Below are positions 17,396 through 24,881 of a stretch of 64,000 bases of DNA, one piece after another. A program made the translations under genes and the position numbers. The DNA lies in NCBI RefSeq assembly GCF_003387475.1, contig NZ_QUNO01000005.1:62001-126000 (forward strand). Reading direction: 5' to 3'. The notes below the pieces were generated by a model that made no database searches, had not been told where the DNA came from, and was given only the letters and a program-made list of their open reading frames with translations. Position 1 is the stretch's first letter; each line of letters opens with the position of its first letter. This DNA is from Kutzneria buriramensis. GTDB lineage: Bacteria; Actinomycetota; Actinomycetes; Mycobacteriales; Pseudonocardiaceae.

Positions 17396-18400
17396 ATGCC
17401 GCCGGCAGCCGCTTTCCACCACCGGGTGTTCGAGGGAGTCGTCGACAGGACCAGTGCCCGCCAGACCTTCGGACTTCCCGTCGGCGGGCAGAACCTCCAG
17501 TACGCCGGCACGCTCGGCCGGCCCGGTACCGGGTACCGCACCGTCACGCGGCTGCTGATCGGCGGCGTGACCACGTTCGACTGGACGTACCAGGGCACCG
17601 GGGCGTCGATGGAGCGCACCGAGTCGCTGATCCGGCTGTCCCCCAACGCCTTGACGTACCTGTGCCTGTGTGTCGAGGGCACCACTCGCATCCGGCACCG
17701 CGGCGCCGAACTGCTGCTCAAGCCCGGCCGGGCCGCGCTGTGCACGACCGCGAACCCGTTGGAGGCGCTGCACTCCACGCAGAACCGGTTGCTCACCATC
17801 TATGTGGACGCCGCCCGGCTGGAGAGTCAGGTGCCCGGCGTCAACCGGCTGCTCGGCTCCACGCTGGTCGTCGAGGGCGTCGGGGATCTGCTGGCGCAGC
17901 ACGTGCTCGCCACCATGAAGGTGGCGTCCGGTCTGGACAGTGCCGGGCTCGCCGCCGCGTCCGAGGCCGTGTCGGATCTGCTCATCGGGGCGTTGTCCCG
18001 GCGGGCCCAGCCGGTGTCGCCGGCGCTGGAGGCGCAGATCAGCGCGTACATCGACAGCTGGCTCGGCGATCCCGAGCTGTCGGTCGAGCGCATCGCCGCC
18101 GCCCACCACATCTCCGTGCGCACCCTGCACCGGGTGTTCCAGCAGCGCGGCGAGACCGTGTCCACGCACATCAAGAACCGCCGGCTCGACGGCTGCCACG
18201 CCGACCTGCTGGCCCGCCCCGACCTGATGATCGGGGCAATCTGCGCGAAGTGGGGCATCACGGACATCGCCCACTTCTCCCGCCAGTACAAGTCCCGCTT
18301 CGGCTGCACCCCCACCGACACCCGCGAGCAGCGCCTCCCCCACCCCCGAGGCCAGCGAGTCGCGCTCGAGGTCGCGCCGGCCTCTGGACCGCAGGCTTAG
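17396..18400 (+). CDS. AraC family transcriptional regulator
   Basis: About 334 residues. The N-terminal sensor region (about 1-210) resembles the AraC_binding_2 type, and the C-terminal tandem helix-turn-helix (about 230-320) contains LSVERIAAAHHISVRTLHRVF and the AHFSRQYKSRFGCTPTD signature. The ATG at 17396 is chosen because a -10 hexamer lies just upstream and homologous sequence begins there. It is divergent from the dehydratase-led operon and is the likely activator. The last 20 or so residues are encoded by DNA shared with the repeat and terminator structures, so the tail is probably not conserved. Confidence 0.88.
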   Translation: MPPAAAFHHRVFEGVVDRTSARQTFGLPVGGQNLQYAGTLGRPGTGYRTVTRLLIGGVTTFDWTYQGTGASMERTESLIRLSPNALTYLCLCVEGTTRIRHRGAELLLKPGRAALCTTANPLEALHSTQNRLLTIYVDAARLESQVPGVNRLLGSTLVVEGVGDLLAQHVLATMKVASGLDSAGLAAASEAVSDLLIGALSRRAQPVSPALEAQISAYIDSWLGDPELSVERIAAAHHISVRTLHRVFQQRGETVSTHIKNRRLDGCHADLLARPDLMIGAICAKWGITDIAHFSRQYKSRFGCTPTDTREQRLPHPRGQRVALEVAPASGPQA

Positions 18401-18450
18401 CTCGATCGAGTCTGTTCATCGATCGAGCTAAGCCAAGGGAAGAGGCCGGC
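18376..18450. terminator. Two-stem terminator overlapping the AraC stop
   Basis: An exact 15-bp stem (GGCTTAGCTCGATCG, 18394-18408, with 18420-18434) is enclosed by a second exact 10-bp stem (GCCGGCCTCT, 18376-18385, with 18441-18450). The AraC stop codon lies in the inner stem. The structure separates the AraC gene from the convergent nucleotidyltransferase gene. Confidence 0.75.
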
Positions 18451-18493
18451 TCGGAAGCGGCCTCGCCCCGCGCGGCACGCGCGGCACAAGCAC

Positions 18494-18525
18494 AGACACA
18501 CCGAATGCAGTTCCCGGGTAGATCG
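18494..18525. repeat. Partial copy of the dispersed repeat
   Basis: AGACACACCGAATGCAGTTC and the following GGTAGATC match, in the reverse orientation, the arm of the element at 1982-2103 and the half copy at 19744-19795. The nearby GCGAGTCGCGCTCG at 18348-18361, inside the AraC tail, matches the outer arm of the same element. Confidence 0.6.
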
Positions 18526-18539
18526 TTTTTGAGTGCCGC

Positions 18540-19280
18540 TCAGCCGAGCATGGCTTCCAGAGGTTCCTTCAGCGTCGCGGCGAGTTCCGGGTCAACATGC
18601 GCCGCCTCTTGCAGCAGCAGGTGCACGCCGGCTCGGAACGCCCGGCGCAGCTCTTCGTCCTCCAGCGATCCCACAAGTGCCGCCAGGGCGGATTTCGTCG
18701 CATCCTCCGGCAGCAAATGCAGACCTCGTCCCTGACTCGCCGGCACCCCGTGCCGCAGACACATCAGCGTCAGCACGGCGTTGCGCAGGCCGCCGAGCAT
18801 GTGCTCGGCCTGCCACCCGCGGCCGCGTTCGATGCTGGAACGCACGTGCAGGGCGTACAGCCAGCCCATGTCGATCTGGTCGCGGGCGTCCGGCCGCGGG
18901 GGTGGCGGCTGTTCGGTCGCGGTGCCGAACAGCAGCCGGAAGGTCGGGGCCGTCGCACCGAACTCGGCGGCCGGCACGAACGCGATGTCGACCTGGAGCG
19001 TGTCGGGCAGCAGGAACACCCGGTAGATCGCGGCGCGGTACGGCACATCCATGTGGTGGACGACGCCGTGTTCGCGGTAGAGGTGCTCGGTCCAGTCGGC
19101 CATCACCTCGTCGCGGCCGCCGGCGATGCCGAGCGCGAAGTCGACGTCCGACCACCGGTCCGTGCCGTGCAGCGCGCCGGAACCGGTCACCGCCGCGCCG
19201 GTGATCCGGTCGTCGCCGCGGGCCCTCTCGATCAGTGACGTCAGCAGGCGGTCGCGATCTCCGGGCGTGAAGATGGTCAT
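18540..19280 (-). CDS. Nucleotidyltransferase domain protein
   Basis: About 246 residues. The N-terminal part (about 1-110) carries the polymerase-beta-type nucleotidyltransferase signature: the GSGALHGTDRWSDVDFAL segment gives the GS loop and the paired Asp metal ligands. The rest is helical, as in kanamycin-type or minimal nucleotidyltransferases fused to a helical tail. The substrate is unknown; resistance-type adenylyltransferases and toxin-like AMPylators share this fold. The ATG at 19280 lies 18 bases from the divergent YdeI-like start, so the two genes share one compact promoter. Confidence 0.75.
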   Translation of the reverse strand: MTIFTPGDRDRLLTSLIERARGDDRITGAAVTGSGALHGTDRWSDVDFALGIAGGRDEVMADWTEHLYREHGVVHHMDVPYRAAIYRVFLLPDTLQVDIAFVPAAEFGATAPTFRLLFGTATEQPPPPRPDARDQIDMGWLYALHVRSSIERGRGWQAEHMLGGLRNAVLTLMCLRHGVPASQGRGLHLLPEDATKSALAALVGSLEDEELRRAFRAGVHLLLQEAAHVDPELAATLKEPLEAMLG

Positions 19281-19299
19281 GAGCTCATACTGCCGACCA
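19280..19299. promoter_or_regulatory. Overlapping divergent promoters without leaders
   Basis: Only 18 bases separate two start codons on opposite strands. CATACT (19285-19290) lies 8 bases before the plus-strand ATG, and on the minus strand TATGAG lies a few bases before the other ATG. Both genes therefore seem to use overlapping -10 elements and leaderless transcripts. Confidence 0.4.
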
Positions 19300-19742
19300 T
19301 GAGATTCCGGACCACAGTGCTGCTCGGCGGCAAGACCGCGACCGGGCTGCCCGTGCCGGCCGAGGTGATCGAGGGCCTCGGCGCCGGCCGGGCCCCCAAG
19401 GTGACGGTCACGATCGGCGGCCACACGTACAGGAGCACCGTCGGCGTGCGCGGCGGGCAGTTCCTCATCCCGCTCAGCGCCGAGAACCGGACCGCCGCCG
19501 GGGTCGCGGCCGGTGACGACGTCGACGTGGACATCGAGCTGGACACCGCGCCCCGCGAGGTGGAGGTGCCGGCCGACCTCGCCGCGGCACTGGCCGCCGA
19601 CGCCGAGGCCCGGCGGCTGTTCGACGGGTTGCCGTTCACACACCGCAAGGAGTACGTGCGCTGGATCGAGGAGGCCAAGAAGGCCGAGACCCGGCAGAAC
19701 CGCGTGGCCAAGACCCTCGAACGGCTCAAGGGCGGTAGTTGA
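19299..19742 (+). CDS. DUF1905 / YdeI-OmpD-associated domain protein
   Basis: A 147-residue two-domain protein. An N-terminal beta-barrel of DUF1905 type (about 1-85) is followed by a C-terminal YdeI/OmdA helical segment with the family pattern FDGLPFTHRKEYVRWIEEAKK...ETRQNRVAKTLERL. Family members have been linked to bacteriocin or antimicrobial-peptide tolerance, but the mechanism is not established. It is divergent from the nucleotidyltransferase gene and followed at once by a half copy of the dispersed repeat. Confidence 0.85.
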   Translation: MRFRTTVLLGGKTATGLPVPAEVIEGLGAGRAPKVTVTIGGHTYRSTVGVRGGQFLIPLSAENRTAAGVAAGDDVDVDIELDTAPREVEVPADLAAALAADAEARRLFDGLPFTHRKEYVRWIEEAKKAETRQNRVAKTLERLKGGS

Positions 19743-19743
19743 T

Positions 19744-19795
19744 CTACCTGAAACCTACATTCGGTGTGCCTGAGAGCGCGACTCGCGGGGGTTGA
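19744..19795. repeat. Half copy of the dispersed repeat
   Basis: The sequence from CTGAAACC through GCGACTCGCGGGGGTTGA matches 2058-2105 with only a few changes, but the opposite arm is absent. It fills the gap between the YdeI-like stop and the convergent DUF3040 stop. Confidence 0.75.
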
Positions 19796-19797
19796 CG

Positions 19798-20064
19798 TCA
19801 GCCGGTGAAGAGGCTGCGGAGGTACTTGCGGTGGCGCAGGAGCAGGCCGCCGATGAGGAAGGCGAGGCCGGACATGCCGAGCTGGCCGCTGTTGACGACG
19901 ATGCCCAGCACGAAGCAGCACAGCCCGAACACCCACATCACCTCCAGCGCCCACCGGTACCGGTCGAGCAGGCTCCCGCTCAGGCGGGTGGCGAGCGCCG
20001 GGTACTGGGCGGCCAGACCGCGTTCGATCCCGTCCAGCTGGCGGCGTTCGTGCTGACTGAGCAT
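19798..20064 (-). CDS. DUF3040 small membrane protein
   Basis: An 88-residue protein starting MLSQHERRQLDGIERGL, the hallmark opening of actinobacterial DUF3040 proteins, followed by two predicted transmembrane helices (about 38-58 and 62-80). The ATG at 20064 is chosen because GGAG lies 5 bases upstream and the family begins there. The function of the family is unknown. Confidence 0.85.
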   Translation of the reverse strand: MLSQHERRQLDGIERGLAAQYPALATRLSGSLLDRYRWALEVMWVFGLCCFVLGIVVNSGQLGMSGLAFLIGGLLLRHRKYLRSLFTG

Positions 20065-20174
20065 CGGGGCTCCAAGCGTCGAGGGCGACTGCGTCCCCAT
20101 ATACCGGCCCCGACCCGTCACCGGTTCACTGGCAGCGGCCCCCGGTGCTGGATAGCCTGATCGCCGGAGGTCAG

Positions 20175-20603
20175 GTGAACGGGTCGAGACGCGAGGACAT
20201 CGACGGGGTGCGGGCGGAAACCGTCCCGCTGGCCCTGCGGTTCAGCGGCCTACCCGGGGAACTGGCCGGCATGCGCAAGGTGGTGCGCGACTGGGCCGCC
20301 ACCGCCGGCCTGTCCGGCGAGCTGCTGGAGGACATCCAGCTGGTGGTGGGCGAGGCCGCGGCGAACGCGATCGAGCACGGCTACCGCGCGGGCGAGCCGG
20401 GTTCGGTGGACGTGTGGCTGACCGTGGACGGGGCCGGCGCCGTGCACGGCCGGGTGCGCGACTACGGAACGTGGCGACCGCAGCCGGAGGACCCCGGCGA
20501 CCGGGGCCGCGGGCTGGCATTGATCCGGGCCCTGGCCGCGCAGGTAAGCTTGAACCGCAGGTCGGACGGCACCGAGGTGGCGTTCACCATGCCTTTCATG
20601 TGA
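20175..20603 (+). CDS. Anti-sigma-type HATPase (RsbW-like)
   Basis: About 142 residues forming a single GHKL ATPase domain: the N-box-like VVGEAAANAIEHGY (Glu and Asn for Mg-ATP), then VRDYGTWRP and DRGRGLALIRAL as the G-boxes. Such proteins act as serine kinases or anti-sigma factors in partner-switching cascades. The GTG at 20175 is preferred because GGAGG lies 4 bases upstream; a GTG at 20145 is also open. No sigma factor or STAS antagonist is adjacent, so its partner must lie elsewhere. Confidence 0.85.
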   Translation: MNGSRREDIDGVRAETVPLALRFSGLPGELAGMRKVVRDWAATAGLSGELLEDIQLVVGEAAANAIEHGYRAGEPGSVDVWLTVDGAGAVHGRVRDYGTWRPQPEDPGDRGRGLALIRALAAQVSLNRRSDGTEVAFTMPFM

Positions 20604-20682
20604 CCCGCGTCACATCGCGTTTGAGATATCACTCGACCGGGTACCCCCGATGGACACATCACCGAACGGCGGGGGGCGAGCC

Positions 20683-21084
20683 ATGAACGTCGCACCTGAC
20701 AGTGAGGCGGCCCTGGGCCTGGGCAGGTACGTCACCACGGTCGCGCGGCTCTTGGGCGTGTCCGAGGACGCGATGTACCACGAGGTGGGCGACCTCGCGT
20801 CGGCGTACATCGCGCTGCCCACGCGGCATCCGCTGTTCACCGAGTACGACCTGATGCTGGTCTGGGACGAGCGGCACGGGTGGGCGGTCGGGCTGGAGAT
20901 CGACACCCTGGACGGCCCGGTCGTGCTCAGCTACCTCGGCCCCGACCAGCTGCCCACGCCCGGCCGGATCCGGCACTTCGTCGACGAGGTCGTCGTCGGC
21001 AACTGCCCCGGCCAGCCGAACCCGCCGCGCTGCCGGTCCCGGGAGCACCTCGCCGACCGCCTCGCCAAGTTCGTCACCGCCTGA
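20683..21084 (+). CDS. DUF6292-like protein
   Basis: About 133 residues. The LMLVWDERHGWAVGLEID core and the following VVLSYLGPDQLPTPGRIRHFV resemble the DUF6292 family seen mainly in Pseudonocardiales, whose function is unknown. A GGGGGG run just upstream supports the ATG at 20683 rather than the in-frame ATG at 20650. It is soluble, with a charged C-terminal helix. It lies in a co-directional row of regulatory and membrane genes. Confidence 0.65.
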   Translation: MNVAPDSEAALGLGRYVTTVARLLGVSEDAMYHEVGDLASAYIALPTRHPLFTEYDLMLVWDERHGWAVGLEIDTLDGPVVLSYLGPDQLPTPGRIRHFVDEVVVGNCPGQPNPPRCRSREHLADRLAKFVTA

Positions 21085-21117
21085 CGTGAATCTGGCTGCC
21101 GTGGTCTACTGCCGGGC

Positions 21118-21579
21118 GTGATCGAGCCCGAGGAGACCGAACCGCAGCGGCTGGCCCGCAACCTCGCCGAGCTGCTCCAGGAGTTGCGCGTCGCGCAGAC
21201 CGGCGTGCAGGTGCTGTTCGGTTTCCTGCTCACGCTCGCCTTCACCGATCGCTACGCCGCCGCCGGCCACCTGGTGCACGTCGTGCACGTCGTGACGACC
21301 TCGCTCGCCGCCTGCTCGGCGGCCTTCCTGATCGCGCCGGCCGCCTGGCACCGGATCCTGTTCCGGCACGGGCATCGCGAGCAGATCATCCGCACCGCGT
21401 CGGTGTCCGCACTGGTCGGCCTGATGCTGCTCGCCGCGGCCATGACCGGCACCGTGCTGATGGTCGGCTACGTGGTGTTCGGCGGCCTGTTCGCGGCGCT
21501 GCTGGCGTCCGGTTTCGGCCTGCTGTTCCTGGTGCTCTGGTTCATCCTTCCGCTCTGGATGCGAATCGCCCCGCGCTAG
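21118..21579 (+). CDS. DUF6328-like four-helix membrane protein
   Basis: A 153-residue integral membrane protein starting from GTG. A cytoplasmic amphipathic N-terminus (LARNLAELLQELRVAQTGVQVLFGFLLTLAF) leads into four predicted transmembrane segments, as in actinobacterial DUF6328 proteins, which have no known role. The GTG lies 33 bases after the previous stop and 15 bases separate it from the MEDS-HATPase gene, so it is probably co-transcribed with its neighbours. Confidence 0.75.
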   Translation: MIEPEETEPQRLARNLAELLQELRVAQTGVQVLFGFLLTLAFTDRYAAAGHLVHVVHVVTTSLAACSAAFLIAPAAWHRILFRHGHREQIIRTASVSALVGLMLLAAAMTGTVLMVGYVVFGGLFAALLASGFGLLFLVLWFILPLWMRIAPR

Positions 21580-21594
21580 GCATACGGTGGCCCC

Positions 21595-22503
21595 GTGGTC
21601 TTCCGGCACGAAGCATTCGGCTACGACGGCATCGACGCCTTCGTGGCCCGCGTGACGGACTTCGCTCGTGCCGGTCTCGCCGACGACGCCGCCGTCTTGG
21701 TGGTCGCCCCGCCCGAACGGCTCGGCCCCGTCCGCGACCAGCTCGGCGCCGACGCCCGTGACATCGACTTCCGGGACATGGCCGAGATCGGCCGCAATCC
21801 GGCGCGGATCATCCCGATGTGGCGGGACTGGCTGGACCACAACGTCGCCCGGCGCTGCGTCGGCGTCGGCGAACCCGTGTACGAGGCCCGCCGCCCGCCG
21901 GCCGTGGTCGAATGCCACCAGCACGAGGTCCTGCTGAACGCCGCCTTCGCCCAGGTCGAGTGGCGGCTGCTGTGCCCGTACTCGGAGGCGCAGCCGGAGT
22001 CCGTGCTGGCGCGGGCGCGAGCGAACCATCCGTGGTGGGAGGGCATCGCGAACCCGGGTTTCGACGACGACGTGAACACGCTGGCGCAGCCGCTGCCCGA
22101 GCCGTTCGGCCCCACCAAACTGCTGCGGTTCGCCCTGGACAGCATCACCGGCGTGCGGGATTACGTCGCCGGCAGGGCCCGGCGGCTCGGTCTGGACGCC
22201 GAGGCCGTCGAGCGGTTCGCGCTGGCCGTGCACGAGGTGATGGTCAACAGCGTCGATCACGGCGGTGGCGGCGGCATGCTGCGGCTGTGGGCCGAGGGCG
22301 ACGAGCTGGTGTGCGAGGTGCGGGACGAGGGCGTGATCACCGATCCGCTCGTCGGCCGGCGGCGTCCCAAGACGAACCAGCCCCGTGGCCGCGGGATGTG
22401 GATGGTCAACCAGCTGTGCGATCTGGTGCAGGTGCGGTCGTCTGCGGCGATCGGCACCGTCGTGCGGTTGCGGATCGCCGGAGCGGGTACCCCGCACGCA
22501 TGA
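21595..22503 (+). CDS. MEDS-domain sensor with C-terminal HATPase (anti-sigma / kinase-like)
   Basis: 302 residues: an N-terminal MEDS sensory domain (about 1-150), a linker, and a C-terminal HATPase (about 185-300) with VHEVMVNSVDHGGG (N-box), VRDEGVITDP and QPRGRGMWMVNQLCD (G-boxes). MEDS domains are thought to bind small hydrocarbon-derived ligands, and such proteins act as ligand-controlled anti-sigma kinases. It overlaps the downstream DUF2157 gene by ATGA. With the HATPase at 20175 it makes a second anti-sigma-like gene in 2.3 kb. Confidence 0.85.
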   Translation: MVFRHEAFGYDGIDAFVARVTDFARAGLADDAAVLVVAPPERLGPVRDQLGADARDIDFRDMAEIGRNPARIIPMWRDWLDHNVARRCVGVGEPVYEARRPPAVVECHQHEVLLNAAFAQVEWRLLCPYSEAQPESVLARARANHPWWEGIANPGFDDDVNTLAQPLPEPFGPTKLLRFALDSITGVRDYVAGRARRLGLDAEAVERFALAVHEVMVNSVDHGGGGGMLRLWAEGDELVCEVRDEGVITDPLVGRRRPKTNQPRGRGMWMVNQLCDLVQVRSSAAIGTVVRLRIAGAGTPHA

Positions 22504-23381
22504 CGAGGCTGGCGCATGGGCAGGAACGCGCACTGGGTGAGTTGGTTTCGGCGGGCAAGCTGTCCGCACGGGACGCCAATACCGTCCGGGACGCCCTGAC
22601 AGACGCTGATCCCGCCCCGCTGCGCCACCGGATCGCCGAGGTCCTCGGCTATGTCGGCGGTGCACTGTTGTTGGCCGGCGCCGCCCTGATCGTCGGCATG
22701 TCGTGGGACTCCTTCTCCCACGCCGGCCGCGTCTGGCTCCTCATCGCCGTCACCGTCGTCCTGGTCGGCGCCTCCGTGGCCCTCCGCAACCGCGTCACCG
22801 GCCTGCTGCTGGCCCTTGCCGCCGTCACCGGCGGTCTTGCCGCCTCCGCCGCGTTCGACACCCATCCCGCCCTGGCCGGCGGCATCGCCGCCCTGATCCT
22901 CGCCGTGGCCGGCTACGCCGCCTGCCCCGCCGTCTTCGCCATTCCCGTGGCCGGCATCGCCGGCGGCTCCCTGGTCGTCGGTCTGGTCGATCTCCTCGGC
23001 GCCTCCCCCACCTGGACCGGTGTCGGCCTCGTGGTCCTCGGCGTCGTCGGGGCGTCCCTGGTCGCCTTCGACGTCGTACGCCACCGCGCCGTGACCGCCG
23101 GCGTCGCCACCGCCCTGGCCCTGATCGGCGCCCAGTTCCCCGAGCACGCCTTCGTCGTCTACTGCGCCACCCTCGCCGTCGCCCTGGTCTGCTTCGCCTG
23201 CTACCTCGCCGACCGCATGCCCATCCTGCTCATCGGCGGCGTCATCGGCGTCACCATCGCCGTGCCCGAGGCCGTGTGGGACTGGACGCGCGGCACCGTC
23301 AACGCCGCCGTTCTGGTGCTCATCGCCGGCGCAGTGCTCCTGCTGGCCGGCGGCATCGGTCTCCGCATCCACCGGCCGTAG
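22500..23381 (+). CDS. DUF2157 family polytopic membrane protein
   Basis: 293 residues with a soluble N-terminal segment (about 1-45, charged, ending in LRHRIAEVLGYVGG) and about nine predicted transmembrane helices, the layout of DUF2157 proteins. The function is unknown. Its ATG overlaps the stop of the MEDS-HATPase gene, so it is translationally coupled and may be a membrane partner of that sensor. It converges on the HNH pseudogene with a 1-base gap. Confidence 0.8.
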   Translation: MTRLAHGQERALGELVSAGKLSARDANTVRDALTDADPAPLRHRIAEVLGYVGGALLLAGAALIVGMSWDSFSHAGRVWLLIAVTVVLVGASVALRNRVTGLLLALAAVTGGLAASAAFDTHPALAGGIAALILAVAGYAACPAVFAIPVAGIAGGSLVVGLVDLLGASPTWTGVGLVVLGVVGASLVAFDVVRHRAVTAGVATALALIGAQFPEHAFVVYCATLAVALVCFACYLADRMPILLIGGVIGVTIAVPEAVWDWTRGTVNAAVLVLIAGAVLLLAGGIGLRIHRP

Positions 23382-23382
23382 T

Positions 23383-24515
23383 TCATCCCGGCGCTTCACC
23401 GAGCGGCGTGAACACCGGCAGCTGGTTGACGATCTCCACGGTCCATCGTGTGTGATGGATCATTCTGTGGTGCGTGGAGCACACCAGCAGGAGGTTGCCG
23501 AGCTCGGTAGGTCCTCCGTTTGCCCAGTGGATCACGTGGTGCGCGTGACATTGTCTCGGTCGGCGATGGCATCCCGGGAACGCGCAGCCTTTGTCTCTGA
23601 CGATCAGTGCCCGTCGAATGGCGGCGGGGATGATCCGTTTGCTCCGGCCGACGCTGAGCGGAACGCCGTTCGCGCCGAGGACCGTCCGCATCGCCGTGCT
23701 GTCGCAAGCGATCCTGCGGGCCACTTCGACGGGGATGGGGTCACCGGCCTCGATGTCGGCGCTGCCCGCCGCGTCTTTGAGGGCTTGCAGCGGGATGGTA
23801 ATCGCCAGATGGGGGCGTTCGCCGCCCTCGTCGGGCAGGTTCTCGCTGCCGGCGGCGAGTTCGATGATGTCCGCGAACGCGTCGCCTTGCCGCTGCGGGG
23901 TGGTACGTGGGTCCGTCCCGGATTTCGGCTCGGCCAGCGGACTGATCAGGCCGGCGAGCATCGCGCCGGTTTCCTGATCAATGCTGCCCCGAAAGCCGAA
24001 CGACCCGTCAGCGCGATTGCTGTAGTGGAACTCCCGCTTCGGCTCGGCGAGGTCGTCCTTGGGTTCGGCGCCGTCCTGGTCGAGCAGGACGAGGATCCCC
24101 CGGCGAGCGTGCGAAAGTTGTTGAGGTGAAAGTGGGTATTGTGCAGCGGCTCCGCTTCAACCCTGTCCCGGTCCAGGATCGGCACTCCCGCAAGGGTCTC
24201 CCCTGGAACGGTGAGCCGATCGGCATCGAGTTCGCCGACACGGGCCGCATCCCGGATCGCCTCACTGGCGAACAACTCTGCGTGGCCGACGATCTGCAAC
24301 GCGTCTCTCTTGGTGACACGCAATTGGTTCTGCACCTGCGCCACCAACGACACCCGGTCTTCCTTCGACCGTCCCATGCGGTCCCATAGCTCGGCGACCA
24401 TCTCCACGATCCGCACGTAGGCGGACTGACGGACGGTTTGCGCTTCGGCGCAGGCGTGCCACAGCGAGGGTTCATCCATCCGCCATACGGCGTTGGCATC
24501 CCAGGTCGCCGTCAT
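23383..24515 (-). pseudogene. Frameshifted DUF222-HNH endonuclease (13E12 repeat family)
   Basis: Two frames together encode one DUF222 protein. The N-terminal frame begins MTATWDANAVWRMDEPS at 24515 and matches the family to NNFRTLA. The C-terminal frame resumes with GILVLLDQDGAEPKDD and continues to the HNH nuclease motif (CAFPGCHRRPRQCHAHHVIHWANGG, in part) and stops at 23383. The frame changes at a run of five C (24097-24101). A sixth base there would restore a continuous LAGGILVLLDQ. It is either a recent single-base deletion or a sequencing error. Confidence 0.85.
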
Positions 24516-24881
24516 GCCTCCATTCTACCGTCCTGACCAGGCGTTTTCCCTCGTAGGCGCCACGAATACCCGTTCGAGCGAGCGAATGGAAAGCGCTTTC
24601 CCCGACCGACGGCCTCCCTCACTTCCCCTCCCGTCCAAAGCCCCTCTGTGGACGCAACCACGGATGAAACCGCGGGCAGACCAGCTACCGTGCGCCCCAC
24701 CTGAAACGAGCGAACTGGGCACCTATCACGCAGGCCCGCAACCACGGTCCGCGCCCTCAGCGGCGTGGATGGTCGGCGACGAGGGATGGGGAGGGCGGGC
24801 GGGAAGCCCACTCACCACAGCCCGAAGGCGCGGGGGCAAGGACGGTCGGCAACGTGGAGCGGGCGGGAAGCCCACTCCCCC
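24516..24881. other. Intergenic region with a 19-bp direct repeat
   Basis: No convincing gene lies here. The 19-base string GCGGGCGGGAAGCCCACTC occurs at 24795-24813 and again at 24859-24877. Each copy can fold GGGC against GCCC. The left part, upstream of the HNH gene start, should contain that gene's promoter, but no clear element was identified. Confidence 0.5.

Noticed and set aside
24512-24811. Minus-strand frame of about 99 codons upstream of the HNH gene
   Set aside because: No family, no ribosome site, and low coding character; treated as intergenic.
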